Below, in pieces: positions 1 to 8,007 of a stretch of DNA of 64,000 nucleotides. The stretch comes from Dactylosporangium sucinum (lineage in GTDB: Bacteria > Actinomycetota > Actinomycetes > Mycobacteriales > Micromonosporaceae), in contig NZ_BMPI01000014.1 in NCBI RefSeq assembly GCF_014647515.1, forward strand, positions 124,001 to 188,000, in the 5' to 3' direction. The notes beneath the pieces are model-generated. The model was not told the origin of the DNA. It did not search any database and saw nothing but the letters and a program-made list of their open reading frames with translations. The translations under genes were made by a program, and so were the position numbers. Within the stretch, counting starts at the first letter, position 1; every line of letters begins with the position of its first letter.

Positions 1-1209
1 CTCGTCGGCCGGTGCGACCCGCAGGCCGACGGTCTTCTCGACGGCGAAGGCGATGACCCAGGTGAGGCAGAACGAGAACGCCGCGACTGCCAGCACCGCG
101 ACGACCTGGCGGCCGAGAAGGCCGCCGCCACCGCCGAAGAACAGGCCGTTGGCGCCGAGGCTGTTGGCCGATCGCTGGCCGAAGAAGCCCAGCAGCAGGG
201 TGCCGGTCATGCCGCCGACGAAGTGCACGGCGACGACATCGAGCGCGTCGTCGAACCGGAAGAAGTACTTCACCCGCAGCGCCAGGTAGCAGACGAGGCC
301 CGCGATCGCCCCGATGGCCAGTGCCGACAACGTGCTGACGAAGCCCGCACACGGGGTGACCGTCGCGAGGCCGGCGACGGCGCCGGACGCACCACCCAGC
401 ACCGTGGCGTGGCCGCTGCGGAGCCGTTCCAGGATCAGCCAGACCACCAGGCCGGCCGCCGCGGCGACATGGGTGTTGAGCAGCGCCTGCGCCGCGATGC
501 CGTCCGCGCGCAGCCCGTCGCCCGCGTTGAAGCCGAACCATCCGAACCAGAGGATGCCGGCGCCGACGATCGTCAACGGCAGCGAGTTGGGCAGGGTTCC
601 CACGCGCGGCCAGTTCCGGCGGCGGCCGACGACGAGGAGCATGGCCAGCACCGCGGCGCCCGCGGAGGTGTGCACCACCAGGCCGCCGGCCCAGTCCTGC
701 GCCCCGAACTTGGCCAGCCAGCCGCCGGGGTGCCAGAGCCAGTGCGCGATCGGCGCGTACACGATCACCGACCAGACGGCGATGAAGACCGCCCAGCCGA
801 AGAGCCGCAGGCGTCCCGCGGTCGCCCCGGTGATGAGCGCGGGGGTGATGATCGCGAACATCATCTGGAACGTCACGAACGCCAGCGTGGGGATGGTGAC
901 GCCCGGGGCCACCACGTGGAACGCGGGCGCGGGCGCGGGCGTCGTCCCGGCACGCATCAGCCCGAACAGCTTGAGGTTGCCGACCAGGCCGGTGCCGGCG
1001 TCGTCGCCGAACGCGATGGTGTAGCCCAGCAGGATCCAGGTGATGCTCACCACGCCGAGCGGGATGAAGTTCTGCTGCAGCATGGCCAGGGTGTTGCGGC
1101 TCGGCACCTGGCCGGCGTAGAAGAACGCCAGGCCAGGGGTCATGAACAACACCAGCGCGGCGCAGATCAGCACCCAGGCGGTGTCGGCGCCGTTCAGGAC
1201 GTTCGGCAT
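1..1209 (-). CDS. amt: Ammonium channel Amt, 3' end outside the window
   Basis: Amt/MEP/Rh family channel that moves ammonium across the cytoplasmic membrane. The 403 visible codons begin at ATG 1209, preceded by a strong GAGGAG ribosome site, and stay open to the window edge, so the C-terminal tail is missing. About ten hydrophobic helices can be seen. The pore signature QDWAGGLVVH carries the first twin histidine (H180), and the second lies in DVVAVHFVGG (H329). FGWFGFNAGD is also typical of the family. In actinobacteria amt often precedes glnK and glnD; those would lie outside this window. I found no convincing GlnR box upstream. Confidence 0.93.
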   Translation of the reverse strand, partial: MPNVLNGADTAWVLICAALVLFMTPGLAFFYAGQVPSRNTLAMLQQNFIPLGVVSITWILLGYTIAFGDDAGTGLVGNLKLFGLMRAGTTPAPAPAFHVVAPGVTIPTLAFVTFQMMFAIITPALITGATAGRLRLFGWAVFIAVWSVIVYAPIAHWLWHPGGWLAKFGAQDWAGGLVVHTSAGAAVLAMLLVVGRRRNWPRVGTLPNSLPLTIVGAGILWFGWFGFNAGDGLRADGIAAQALLNTHVAAAAGLVVWLILERLRSGHATVLGGASGAVAGLATVTPCAGFVSTLSALAIGAIAGLVCYLALRVKYFFRFDDALDVVAVHFVGGMTGTLLLGFFGQRSANSLGANGLFFGGGGGLLGRQVVAVLAVAAFSFCLTWVIAFAVEKTVGLRVAPADE

Positions 1210-1311
1210 GGCACTCTCCTCGGCGGCCACAGGTGCGGTGCGGGCACCCGCCGAGTTCCCCTGACACCGCGTTTGCAACCTGGATCGCGGGGGGAGAGCG
1301 CGGCTGCGTGC

Positions 1312-2916
1312 TCAGACCCTGAAGCGGGCGACCACCCGCTGCAGCTCGTCGGACACGCGGGACAGCTCGGCGGCCGTGGCGTTCGCCTCGGTGAGCGCGG
1401 CGGTCGTCCGCTGGGTGGCGACGGCGACGCCGCCGATGTTCGTGGCGATGTTCGCGCTGCCGTCGGAGGCGTCGCCGACGCTGCGGCTCATCTCGCTCGT
1501 CGTGGCCGTCTGCTCCTCGACCGCCGAGGCGATCGTCACCTGGTAGTCGTTGATCCGGCCGATGATCCGGCTGATCTCGCCGATCGCCTCGACCGCGTTC
1601 TCGGTGTCGGCCTGGATCGCCTGCACCCGCTTGCCGATGTCGTCGGTCGCCTTCGCCGTCTCCTGGGCCAGGTCCTTGACCTCGCCGGCGACCACGGCGA
1701 ACCCCTTGCCGGCGTCGCCGGCCCGGGCCGCCTCGATCGTCGCGTTGAGGGCGAGCAGGTTGGTCTGCTCGGCGATCGCGGTGATGACCTTGACGACGTT
1801 GCCGATCTCGGTGCTGGACTCGCCGAGCTTCGACACGATCCGGTTCGTGGTCCCGGCGACCCCGACGGCCTCGGCGGCGACCCGCGCGGCGTCGTTGGCG
1901 TTCTGGCTGATCTCGCGGATCGAGGCGCCCATCTCCTGGGAGCCGGCGGCGACCGTCGACACGTTCGACGACACCTCCTCGGCCGCCCCCGCGACGACGT
2001 TGGCCTGCGCGGCGGCCTCCTCGGCGGAGGCGGCGATGCGGGCGGCGACGCCGTCGAGCTGCCCGCTGGACACGCCGAGCGTCCGGGCGCTGCCGGCCAG
2101 CGCGGCCACGGTCTCCCGCAGCCCGTCGCGGGCCCGGTTGACGGCCGCGGCCATCGCCCCGATCTCGTCGCTGGACAGCACCTCGGCCGGCCTGGTCAGG
2201 TCGCCGTCGGCGACCGCGTCGAGCGCCGCGCCGGCGCTGCGGACCTGCCGCTTGATGCGCGAGGCCACGTACAGGCCGAGGGCGAGCGCGAGCAGCAGCC
2301 CGGCGACGAGGCAGGTGAGGACGACGGCGCGGGAGCGCCGGTACGAGTCGGTGGCGTCGGCGGCCATCCGGTCGGCCGAGCTGACCTCGGCCTCCTCCAG
2401 GGCGACGGCGGCCTCGTTCATCGCGGTCTCGGCGCTCTGGAAGGCGCCCCGCACGTCGCTGGGCATGGTGAAGCCGGCGGGCGGTGCCTTACGGTAGATG
2501 ACGACGTCGCGCAGCGTCCGGTAGTCCCGCGACGCCGTGCCGAACTTGTCGAGCGCGTCGTGCCGGCTGCCGGCGGCCGCCGTGGTGTACGCCGCGAGCG
2601 CCCGGTCGACGGCGCTGTCGGACTGCGCCGACAGCTGCTGCGCCTCGGCGTGCTGGGCGTCGGTCGTGGCGGCGAGCTGGAGCACGAGCGCGCGGTACCC
2701 GTCGGCCATCGCCCCGCGGATCGCGGCGACGTACGACATCGTCCTGACGTGCTGCTCCTTCATGCCGGTGAGATCGTCGTTGAGCGCGCCCATGCGCAGC
2801 AGCCCGATCGCGCTCACCACGGCGGCCACCACGACGACGGTCAGGACGGCCGTCAGGATCTTCGTCGCGACCCCGAGGTTCGCGAACCACCCGCCGCGCC
2901 CGCTGCTGCCGGCCAT
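1312..2916 (-). CDS. Methyl-accepting chemotaxis protein
   Basis: Transmembrane chemoreceptor of about 534 residues. A first membrane helix (about 17-40) is followed by an extracytoplasmic helical domain of about 150 residues resembling a four-helix-bundle sensor, a second membrane helix (about 198-220), a HAMP linker and the long coiled-coil signalling domain. The hairpin tip [20 protein letters not shown], which contacts CheA and CheW, is intact. I chose ATG 2916, which has AGGG upstream; GTG codons upstream reach 2940. The gene lies 28 kb from the chemosensory operon, but the sigma-28-like promoter upstream ties it to motility. The ligand cannot be predicted. Confidence 0.93.
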   Translation of the reverse strand: MAGSSGRGGWFANLGVATKILTAVLTVVVVAAVVSAIGLLRMGALNDDLTGMKEQHVRTMSYVAAIRGAMADGYRALVLQLAATTDAQHAEAQQLSAQSDSAVDRALAAYTTAAAGSRHDALDKFGTASRDYRTLRDVVIYRKAPPAGFTMPSDVRGAFQSAETAMNEAAVALEEAEVSSADRMAADATDSYRRSRAVVLTCLVAGLLLALALGLYVASRIKRQVRSAGAALDAVADGDLTRPAEVLSSDEIGAMAAAVNRARDGLRETVAALAGSARTLGVSSGQLDGVAARIAASAEEAAAQANVVAGAAEEVSSNVSTVAAGSQEMGASIREISQNANDAARVAAEAVGVAGTTNRIVSKLGESSTEIGNVVKVITAIAEQTNLLALNATIEAARAGDAGKGFAVVAGEVKDLAQETAKATDDIGKRVQAIQADTENAVEAIGEISRIIGRINDYQVTIASAVEEQTATTSEMSRSVGDASDGSANIATNIGGVAVATQRTTAALTEANATAAELSRVSDELQRVVARFRV

Positions 2917-2958
2917 CACAACCCTGCCCCTCACCCACACGTGAACTGCCGATCGATG

Positions 2959-2986
2959 TCATCGGCACGGGCGGGACGAACCTGAG
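2959..2986 (-). promoter_or_regulatory. Sigma-28 (FliA/WhiG)-type promoter of the chemoreceptor
   Basis: On the minus strand CTCA (2986-2983) is followed, after 16 bases, by GCCGATGA (2966-2959). Flagellar sigma-28 promoters of motile actinobacteria have a CTCA-type -35 and a GCCGATAA-type -10 spaced by about 15-17. Transcription would start near 2952, about 36 bases before ATG 2916. The call rests on motif match only. Confidence 0.6.
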
Positions 2987-3135
2987 CAATCGGGTCGAAC
3001 CACGCCCCGGACGGCGCGGCCAGCGCCCCAGGGCGCGGTCGCCACGAATGCGCCCCGCACGCCGAGCACGGGCCGGTTGAAGGCTCCGGCCACAATGAGA
3101 CCCATGGATGCCCGGGCTCTCGGGCGGAGCGCGAC

Positions 3136-3861
3136 ATGAAGCGCTCGCCCGCCACCACCGTCGCGTCGGTCACGGCGCTCAGCGCCGTCTTGGTGGTGCT
3201 GGTCGTCGCGTCGCCGCTTCTGCTGGCCGGCGTCGGGTCAGCCTCCGTCGACTGGCACCTGCTGGCGGACGTGGGCCAGGCGTACGGCGCCACGACCGCG
3301 GTGCTGTCCGGCCTGGCCTTCTGCGGTGTGGCGGTTTCGCTACTGCTGCAGTGGCGGCAGAACCGCATCACGCAGGTGCACTCGCTGCGGCAGCGGCACT
3401 TCGAACTCGTCCGGCTCGCCCTCGACGACCACCGGTACCTGTTCGTGGAGGGCCGTCGTCCAGCAAGCGACCCTGACGCGGTCCTGAAGGTCTACGCCAA
3501 CCTGACGGTGAGCCACTGGGCCATGTGCTGGGACATGGACGCCATGACCGAGGACGCGGTGCGGGCCGGCGCGACCCGGCTGTTCGAGAGCGCCCTGGCG
3601 CGCGAGTGGTGGCAGGAGTACTGGCCTACGTACCTCAAGTCGCGGCGCCGGCGAGCTTTCGTGGATCTGCTGACGGCCGCCTGCGCGCAGGCGGCCGCGC
3701 GGGATGCCGCAGAGCCGGTCCCGGACGTGGCGCCGGACCCGGCACCGGCGTCCGCCTCGCGTTCCCGGCGGCGGTCGACGGACCGGGCGGTGGCCGTGGT
3801 GATCGGCGCGACGCTCGGCGCTGCCGTCGCCCTCTACCTCAGCCGCCGGCGCGGACGCTGA
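3136..3861 (+). CDS. DUF6082-like membrane protein
   Basis: A 241-residue protein with two N-terminal membrane helices (about 12-34 and 50-72) and a soluble middle rich in Trp, Arg and His (LRQRHFELVRLALDDHRYLF, then WCDMD-like and WWQEYW-like segments). A basic, disordered stretch and a third hydrophobic segment ending in RRRGR close the protein. The layout and central motifs resemble actinobacterial DUF6082 proteins, whose function is unknown. ATG 3136 is preceded by GGAG. It stands alone between a divergent chemoreceptor and a convergent DUF397 gene. Confidence 0.75.
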   Translation: MKRSPATTVASVTALSAVLVVLVVASPLLLAGVGSASVDWHLLADVGQAYGATTAVLSGLAFCGVAVSLLLQWRQNRITQVHSLRQRHFELVRLALDDHRYLFVEGRRPASDPDAVLKVYANLTVSHWAMCWDMDAMTEDAVRAGATRLFESALAREWWQEYWPTYLKSRRRRAFVDLLTAACAQAAARDAAEPVPDVAPDPAPASASRSRRRSTDRAVAVVIGATLGAAVALYLSRRRGR

Positions 3862-3920
3862 GCGACCGACCACGGCGACTGTGGCGCCTGGCCGCGCGGT
3901 ACGCCGACGACGGTTGACCG

Positions 3921-4121
3921 TCAGCCTCGGTCGAATGCCCCGGCGCGCAGATGCGCCAGAAAACCGTCCCAGGCGGCCGCGTTCACCATCACGTGCGGCC
4001 CGCGCCGGTCCTTCGAGTCCCGGACGGCGACGCCGGTGGGCAGGACCGCCACCTCGACACAGTCATTGGTGATCGCGCTCCGGCTGCTCTTCCGCCAAGG
4101 CCATGCGGACACATCGTCCAT
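3921..4121 (-). CDS. DUF397 domain protein
   Basis: A 66-residue protein with the DUF397 pattern: WRKSSRS at the start, then NDCVEVAVLPTGVAVRDSKD and a C-terminal F-x-x-F/L-like segment (WDGFLAHLRAGAFDRG). DUF397 proteins are abundant in Streptomyces and Micromonosporaceae and usually sit beside an XRE-type regulator, forming pairs such as WhiJ-like systems with a proposed antitoxin or anti-regulator role. No XRE gene adjoins this copy, so it is an orphan. Length is normal for the family. Confidence 0.88.
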   Translation of the reverse strand: MDDVSAWPWRKSSRSAITNDCVEVAVLPTGVAVRDSKDRRGPHVMVNAAAWDGFLAHLRAGAFDRG

Positions 4122-4232
4122 GATCGTGACACCACCGTCCTCGGTACGGGTCCCAGTCGGCTAACGAGCGGATTCCGCTCGGGGATACGGATGGCCGGAG
4201 GGCGGGCGAATCGTGGTACCGACGGGAGACCC

Positions 4233-4871
4233 TCAGCGCAGGACCGGCTCGTCCCGCTCGATGCGCTCGCGCCAGGCGTCGATGTCGATGTCGGTGCCGT
4301 CCTCGCGGAGGACCTCGGCGACGACCAGGTCGGCCAGGGGGCGGCCGGGGGTGGGGTCCTCGACCCGCTCCAGCTCGATGTACGACGGTGCGACCAGGCG
4401 GGTCCGCACCGTGCCGGTCACCAGGTCGGGGACGAACTCGTCGTCGAGGACCGTGACCGTGGCGCGCAGGTCGCCGTGGACCATGACCAGCTTGTCGGTC
4501 ATCGTGCCGCCGAACGTGCGCGCGTCGAGGTCGCCGAGGACGAGCAGCTTCGGGTCGCAGCCGAAGAACACGTCGCCCACCCGCAGCCGGCCGAGCACGA
4601 TGAGCGCCTGCGCGCCGTCGTCCTCGTCGATGAGGTTGCCGTCGATCGTGAGGTCTCCGTCGACGACGTACCCGGTCGCGCGCTCGGCCGTCTCCCCGGT
4701 GCCCCACGGGGTGTGCTCGTGGTCGGAGAGCGACAGTGTCCCGCCGACCGTGGCGGGCCCCGGCACGAGGATGTACTCCTCGTCGTACAGGTTGCGGTAC
4801 GTCGACTCCGGCAGGCCGCGCCGCTCGAACAGCGCGACGGCCTCGCCCCAGGACAGGTAGCTGGTAGGCAC
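4233..4871 (-). CDS. Polymer-forming (bactofilin-like) beta-helix protein
   Basis: A 212-residue protein read from GTG 4871; no ATG lies near and the open frame upstream looks non-coding. An N-terminal helical segment (SWGEAVALFERRGLPESTYRNLYD) is followed by short repeats of the type GDLTIDGNLI, LIVLGRLRVGDV, LLVLGDLDART and VMVHGDLRATV. Such repeated GD/GN-hydrophobic units build right-handed beta-helices in bactofilins and polymer-forming proteins. There is no signal peptide. Function is unknown; a cytoplasmic scaffold is a guess from the fold. Confidence 0.6.
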   Translation of the reverse strand: MPTSYLSWGEAVALFERRGLPESTYRNLYDEEYILVPGPATVGGTLSLSDHEHTPWGTGETAERATGYVVDGDLTIDGNLIDEDDGAQALIVLGRLRVGDVFFGCDPKLLVLGDLDARTFGGTMTDKLVMVHGDLRATVTVLDDEFVPDLVTGTVRTRLVAPSYIELERVEDPTPGRPLADLVVAEVLREDGTDIDIDAWRERIERDEPVLR

Positions 4872-5143
4872 GCCGCACCGTACCAAGCGGGCGTGCCGGC
4901 CCGACACGCCCTTCGCTACGAAACCGTGACCATTACCGGCCGCTGCGGTGTCATGACGCTTTTGCAATAGACGACCGAAAATATCGCCTGCTGCGCCCGA
5001 TGCGCTGCAACTTGCAGATTCGGGCGCGCGCCGTGACGGGCCTGCGACGCCCGGTCGTCGAGCCAGGTCAGCCCGGGATCCGGGCCGCCGCGGGAAAGGG
5101 CGACCCGCTCGCCGCATTCGCCGGCGGGCGATGTCCGGTTCGC
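4872..5143. other. Intergenic region between divergent genes
   Basis: No convincing gene is seen here. An AT-richer patch at about 4920-4990 should hold the promoter of the minus-strand beta-helix gene. Frames open through this stretch have arginine- and proline-rich translations typical of non-coding high-GC DNA. Confidence 0.5.
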
Positions 5144-5149
5144 TATAGT
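5144..5149 (+). promoter_or_regulatory. -10 element TATAGT
   Basis: TATAGT is a near-perfect sigma-70 -10 hexamer, rare in this GC content. No good -35 stands 17-18 bases upstream. Transcription would begin near 5156, giving an 82-base leader that contains the hairpin element at 5168-5222 ahead of ATG 5238. Confidence 0.45.
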
Positions 5150-5167
5150 GGCCCGGTTCGTGCCGCT

Positions 5168-5222
5168 GGACCCCACTCGAACCTTCTTGGCCGGAGCGAT
5201 TGAGTGCGGTCCCCTCAAGACA
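5168..5222 (+). promoter_or_regulatory. Structured leader element, copy 1
   Basis: An 11-bp stem with one C-C mismatch pairs 5168-5178 (GGACCCCACTC) with 5202-5212 (GAGTGCGGTCC). The loop holds ACCTTCTTGGCCGGAGCG, and CCTCAAGACA (5213-5222) follows the stem directly. A second copy at 6095-6155 keeps the loop and the 3' tail, but its stem has a different sequence that still pairs. That pattern suggests selection on RNA structure. It lies in the predicted 5' leader of the small membrane protein gene. I do not recognise a known riboswitch class. Confidence 0.5.
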
Positions 5223-5237
5223 TCAACAGGGAGTGCC

Positions 5238-5510
5238 ATGGCCTCGCGCGGGTCAGGGCGGACCGTCGTGTCCGCCGCCGAATACCGAAAGGTGTTCGGA
5301 TTGTTCAAGTACTACCACCGGGCCGCGGTCACACTGGCCGTGCTGAGCCTGTCACGAGCCGCGATCGGGCTGCTGCCGCCCGCCGCGGTGCCGGGCGCCT
5401 GGGTCGACGGAATGCATTTCGCGTGCTGCGCGCTCGGCTGCGGATATGTCGCCGCGCCGTACACCCGACGGTTTCTCGAAATGATCACGCTCGTTCGCGA
5501 GCGGCCCTGA
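5238..5510 (+). CDS. Small membrane protein, unknown function
   Basis: A 90-residue protein starting at ATG 5238 behind AGGGAG. It has an N-terminal polar segment, then two hydrophobic stretches (about 28-50 and 57-75) and a short basic tail. No known domain was recognised. It lies 61 bases upstream of a sigma-factor gene on the same strand, with a GC hairpin between them. It could be a partner of the sigma factor, but it shows no anti-sigma signature. Confidence 0.6.
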   Translation: MASRGSGRTVVSAAEYRKVFGLFKYYHRAAVTLAVLSLSRAAIGLLPPAAVPGAWVDGMHFACCALGCGYVAAPYTRRFLEMITLVRERP

Positions 5511-5518
5511 CGAACACC

Positions 5519-5543
5519 GGCCGGGCGGCGACCCCGCCCGGCC
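5519..5543 (+). terminator. GC-rich hairpin between small membrane gene and sigma gene
   Basis: GGCCGGGCG (5519-5527) pairs perfectly with CGCCCGGCC (5535-5543) around a 7-base loop. There is no T-run. It may act as an attenuator or terminator that reduces transcription into the sigma gene. Confidence 0.4.
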
Positions 5544-5571
5544 ATCCGTCCATTACGGCAGCGGAGACGAA

Positions 5572-6090
5572 ATGGTCTACGATCCGCGAGAAGGCTCGAT
5601 GACGCCAACCGCTTTCGAGAATTTCTATCGCACCCAGTTCGGCCCCGTGGTCGCATTCCTGATCAGGTTCGGTGCCGATCCCGCCGAGGCGGAGGACGCC
5701 GTGCAGAGTGCCATGATGTCGCTGTTGCTGCACCCGCGCCGGATCGACAAGCCCGCCGCCTGGATCCGGGTCGTCGCGCGCAACAACTGGCTGCGGGCGA
5801 TGCGCCTGCGCGCCGCGGCGGTGCCCGCCGGCGTGTCCCACGAGCGGCTCGAGCCACCCCCGGACCACGCCGGCCCGGCCGGCGACCCGGCCCGCCACCA
5901 CGCCGAGCAGGACGTCGCGCGGCGCGCGATCCGGTCCCTGCCGCCGAGCCAGCGGGAGATCCTCGCTCTGGTGTTCGACGGTTACCGGCCCCTGGAGATC
6001 GCGCGGATCATCGGCAAGCGGCCGGAGGCGGTGCGGTCGAACCTCGCGCTCGCCCGCCGCAGCCTGAGCCAGTTGCTCATCGACGGCTGA
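5572..6090 (+). CDS. ECF-type RNA polymerase sigma factor
   Basis: A 172-residue sigma-70 family protein. Region 2 is FENFYRTQFGPVVAFLIRFGADPAEAEDAVQSAMMSLLL... with the aromatic promoter-melting segment KPAAWIRVVARNNWLRAMR. Region 4 is LPPSQREILALVFDGYRPLEIARIIGKRPEAVRSNLALARRSL, a helix-turn-helix for -35 binding. ATG 5572 follows GCGGAGACGAA; ATG 5599 is an alternative. No anti-sigma gene is obvious. The locus is flanked by the two copies of the hairpin element, and two uncharacterised genes follow. Confidence 0.9.
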   Translation: MVYDPREGSMTPTAFENFYRTQFGPVVAFLIRFGADPAEAEDAVQSAMMSLLLHPRRIDKPAAWIRVVARNNWLRAMRLRAAAVPAGVSHERLEPPPDHAGPAGDPARHHAEQDVARRAIRSLPPSQREILALVFDGYRPLEIARIIGKRPEAVRSNLALARRSLSQLLIDG

Positions 6091-6094
6091 AGCT

Positions 6095-6155
6095 GGGCCC
6101 GCCGACCCGACCTTCTCTTTGGCCGGAGCGCGGGACGGCGGGCCCCCTCAAGACA
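6095..6155 (+). promoter_or_regulatory. Structured element, copy 2
   Basis: A stem of 10 bp, an A-A mismatch and 4 bp pairs 6095-6109 with 6131-6145. The loop ACCTTCTCTTTGGCCGGAGCG matches copy 1 except for a small insertion, and CCTCAAGACA (6146-6155) follows the stem exactly as in copy 1. It begins 5 bases after the sigma-factor stop codon, so it could be read as a 3' structure of that transcript or as part of the leader of the gene at 6309. Confidence 0.5.
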
Positions 6156-6308
6156 CGGCGGACCGTGCCTCGCTCGTTCGCCACGTAACCGCGCGGTCGC
6201 GCCTCGTGGCTCCAGTACCTAGAGGTCCCCCCGGACCCGAAACGTCAAACTCTGTGAGACAGGTCACATGGACCGAGAACCAGCCGGCCCCGCGCACCGG
6301 GGCCCACG

Positions 6309-6893
6309 ATGACCCGCCCGCTCATGAACCACGACAGCGAACAGCTCGCCGCGGCCAACCGGGACCGCCGCGGCGACGGCCTCTGGCTCGCCGAGTCGTC
6401 ACGGTTCGACGTGTTCTTCATGGACTCGTACAGCGAGACCGTCGACATCATGCAACTGCTCGGCGGCAGCGACGCGGACGCGCCGCAGGCCGTCGAGAAC
6501 GCGCTGACCCTCGTGCGGATGTCGGGCCGCGACGACGTGCCCGCCCCGTTCCTCGACGCGCTCTCGCTGGCCTTCCTGCTGCGCGGCTGGCGCTGGGACC
6601 GGATGCTCACCGACCAGTGGAACGCGCTGAGTCCCCGCCCGGCCCCCCCGCCCGCGCTCGACCCCGGCCGGCGCTTCGACACCCACGGGTGGCTCGACCA
6701 GCGGGTCACCGCGATGGACGACGCCCAGCAACGGCTGGTCCAGCAGATCTACGGGCCGATGCGCCCCCGCCGGATCGTCGCGCTGCTGGAGGCCCCGGCG
6801 GTACGCGTCGGCGCCGAGCTGGCCCGGTGCTGGGAGCCGCTGCCCTCGCCGCACCGCGCCGGACGGGACTGGAGCGCGCATGACCTCGGCTGA
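6309..6893 (+). CDS. Conserved hypothetical protein downstream of sigma factor
   Basis: A 194-residue soluble protein with no family I can name. The N-terminal half is acidic and hydrophobic (WLAESSRFDVFFMDSYSETV, then LLGGSDADAPQAVENALTLV). The centre is proline-rich, and the C-terminal half is helical (DAQQRLVQQIYGPMRPRRIV). It has no signal peptide or membrane helix. Its 3' end overlaps the next gene by 14 bases, so the two are probably translated together. Confidence 0.6.
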   Translation: MTRPLMNHDSEQLAAANRDRRGDGLWLAESSRFDVFFMDSYSETVDIMQLLGGSDADAPQAVENALTLVRMSGRDDVPAPFLDALSLAFLLRGWRWDRMLTDQWNALSPRPAPPPALDPGRRFDTHGWLDQRVTAMDDAQQRLVQQIYGPMRPRRIVALLEAPAVRVGAELARCWEPLPSPHRAGRDWSAHDLG

Positions 6894-8007
6894 GCGCTCC
6901 GCCGCGGTGGCCCGGCTGGTCGCCGAGCTGCGGTCGGCGCGCGCCCTCGACCCGGCCCGGCCGCACGCCGACCGGGGCCACGTCCTGCGCCGGCTCGCCG
7001 CGGTCAAGCAGCGCGCGCAGGACGGCGCCGCCGGCGTGGAGACCGGCGACCGGCTGGCCGAGCAGCAGCGGCAGTGGGAGGCCACGGCCCTGGAGGTCGC
7101 GTCCGAGATCATGGCCCGCGCCCGGCGCATCGCCGACCTCGAGGTCGCGGCGGCGCTCGACCGGGCCCGGCAGCGGGCCGAGGAGATCGTGCAGAGCGCC
7201 GCCGGGCGGTACACGCCGCCGCCACGATCGGCCCGGTCGCCCGCCGAGCCGGCGAACCCGGCGAACCCGGCGAACCCGGCCCGGACCGTGCGGTCGGGGT
7301 CGGCGGTGCGGCGGGTCTCGCAGTACAACACCGACGGGTACGGCGCGCGCCATCACCTCGACCGGACCCTGCAGCGGGCCGGTGCCGAGCGGGCCCGGAT
7401 CGTCGCGGAGGCGCGGGCCGAGGCGCGGCGGATCCTGGAGGAGTCGCAGGAGCACGCCCGGCGCATCGTGGACGAGGCCGCGCGCGAGGCCGACCGGATC
7501 ATCCAGCGGGCCCGGCTGCACAGCCTGAACGACTGGATGTCGATCATCCCGCGACCCGGCGCGGAGACCGTCCGGCACGGGACGGACGCGCCGGCCCGGC
7601 TGCACAGCGTCGCGGTCTCCAGCATGCCGCTCCCGCAGCGCCTGCCGGTGCCGCCGCTCCCCCAGCGGGCCGGGGAGGGCCGCGTCCCGCTTCGGCAGCG
7701 GCTCGCCGGCCCGGGCGCGCCGCTGCCACCGCTTCCGCAACGGAAGCCGGCGCCGCGGCCCCGGCCGGCGGACGACCCCCGGGTCGAGCTGCACCGGCTC
7801 CGCGAGCAGCTCTGGGACGAGGTGTACACCTGGATCCGCTTCGACGTCCCGGACGAGGCGGAGGCGGGCCGGCTCACCGGCCTGGCCTTCGACTGGGCGT
7901 TCGCGCAGGCCGACCAGTTCCGCGAGCCCGGCGAGAACTGGCGCACCTGCCTGCTGCGTGCCACGGAGCACATCCTGGACACCGCGGCCGGCGTCAGCGG
8001 GCGCTGA
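6880..8007 (+). CDS. Coiled-coil protein with DivIVA-like segment
   Basis: A 375-residue cytoplasmic protein. Residues about 45-110 and 160-215 form long charged helices rich in Ala, Arg and Glu (AGAERARIVAEARAEARRIL, then HARRIVDEAAREADRIIQRA), like the coiled coils of actinobacterial DivIVA/Wag31 and filament proteins. A linker of (Asn-Pro-Ala) repeats separates the helices, and a long Pro/Gln/Arg-rich disordered part follows. The C-terminal 100 residues look globular (WDEVYTWIRFDVPDEAEAGR). The canonical N-terminal DivIVA lipid-binding motif is absent. A scaffold role is inference. Confidence 0.65.
   Translation: MTSAERSAAVARLVAELRSARALDPARPHADRGHVLRRLAAVKQRAQDGAAGVETGDRLAEQQRQWEATALEVASEIMARARRIADLEVAAALDRARQRAEEIVQSAAGRYTPPPRSARSPAEPANPANPANPARTVRSGSAVRRVSQYNTDGYGARHHLDRTLQRAGAERARIVAEARAEARRILEESQEHARRIVDEAAREADRIIQRARLHSLNDWMSIIPRPGAETVRHGTDAPARLHSVAVSSMPLPQRLPVPPLPQRAGEGRVPLRQRLAGPGAPLPPLPQRKPAPRPRPADDPRVELHRLREQLWDEVYTWIRFDVPDEAEAGRLTGLAFDWAFAQADQFREPGENWRTCLLRATEHILDTAAGVSGR
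7251..7277 (+). repeat. Three exact 9-bp tandem repeats
   Basis: GGCGAACCC is repeated three times in register inside the coiled-coil gene and encodes an (Asn-Pro-Ala) linker. The copy number keeps the frame, so slippage would only change linker length. Confidence 0.85.

Noticed and set aside
1210-1311. GlnR-type operator upstream of amt
   Set aside because: Some GNNAC-like pentamers occur, but the two-site spacing of a GlnR box is not met.
223-2985. 920-residue plus-strand open frame
   Set aside because: Antisense of the ammonium channel and chemoreceptor; translation is Arg/Gly/Asp-rich without domains, a common artefact in high-GC DNA.
5213-5240. CTCAAG read as the -35 of a sigma-28 promoter in the hairpin element
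   Set aside because: No GCCGAT-type -10 follows at 15-17 bases in either copy.
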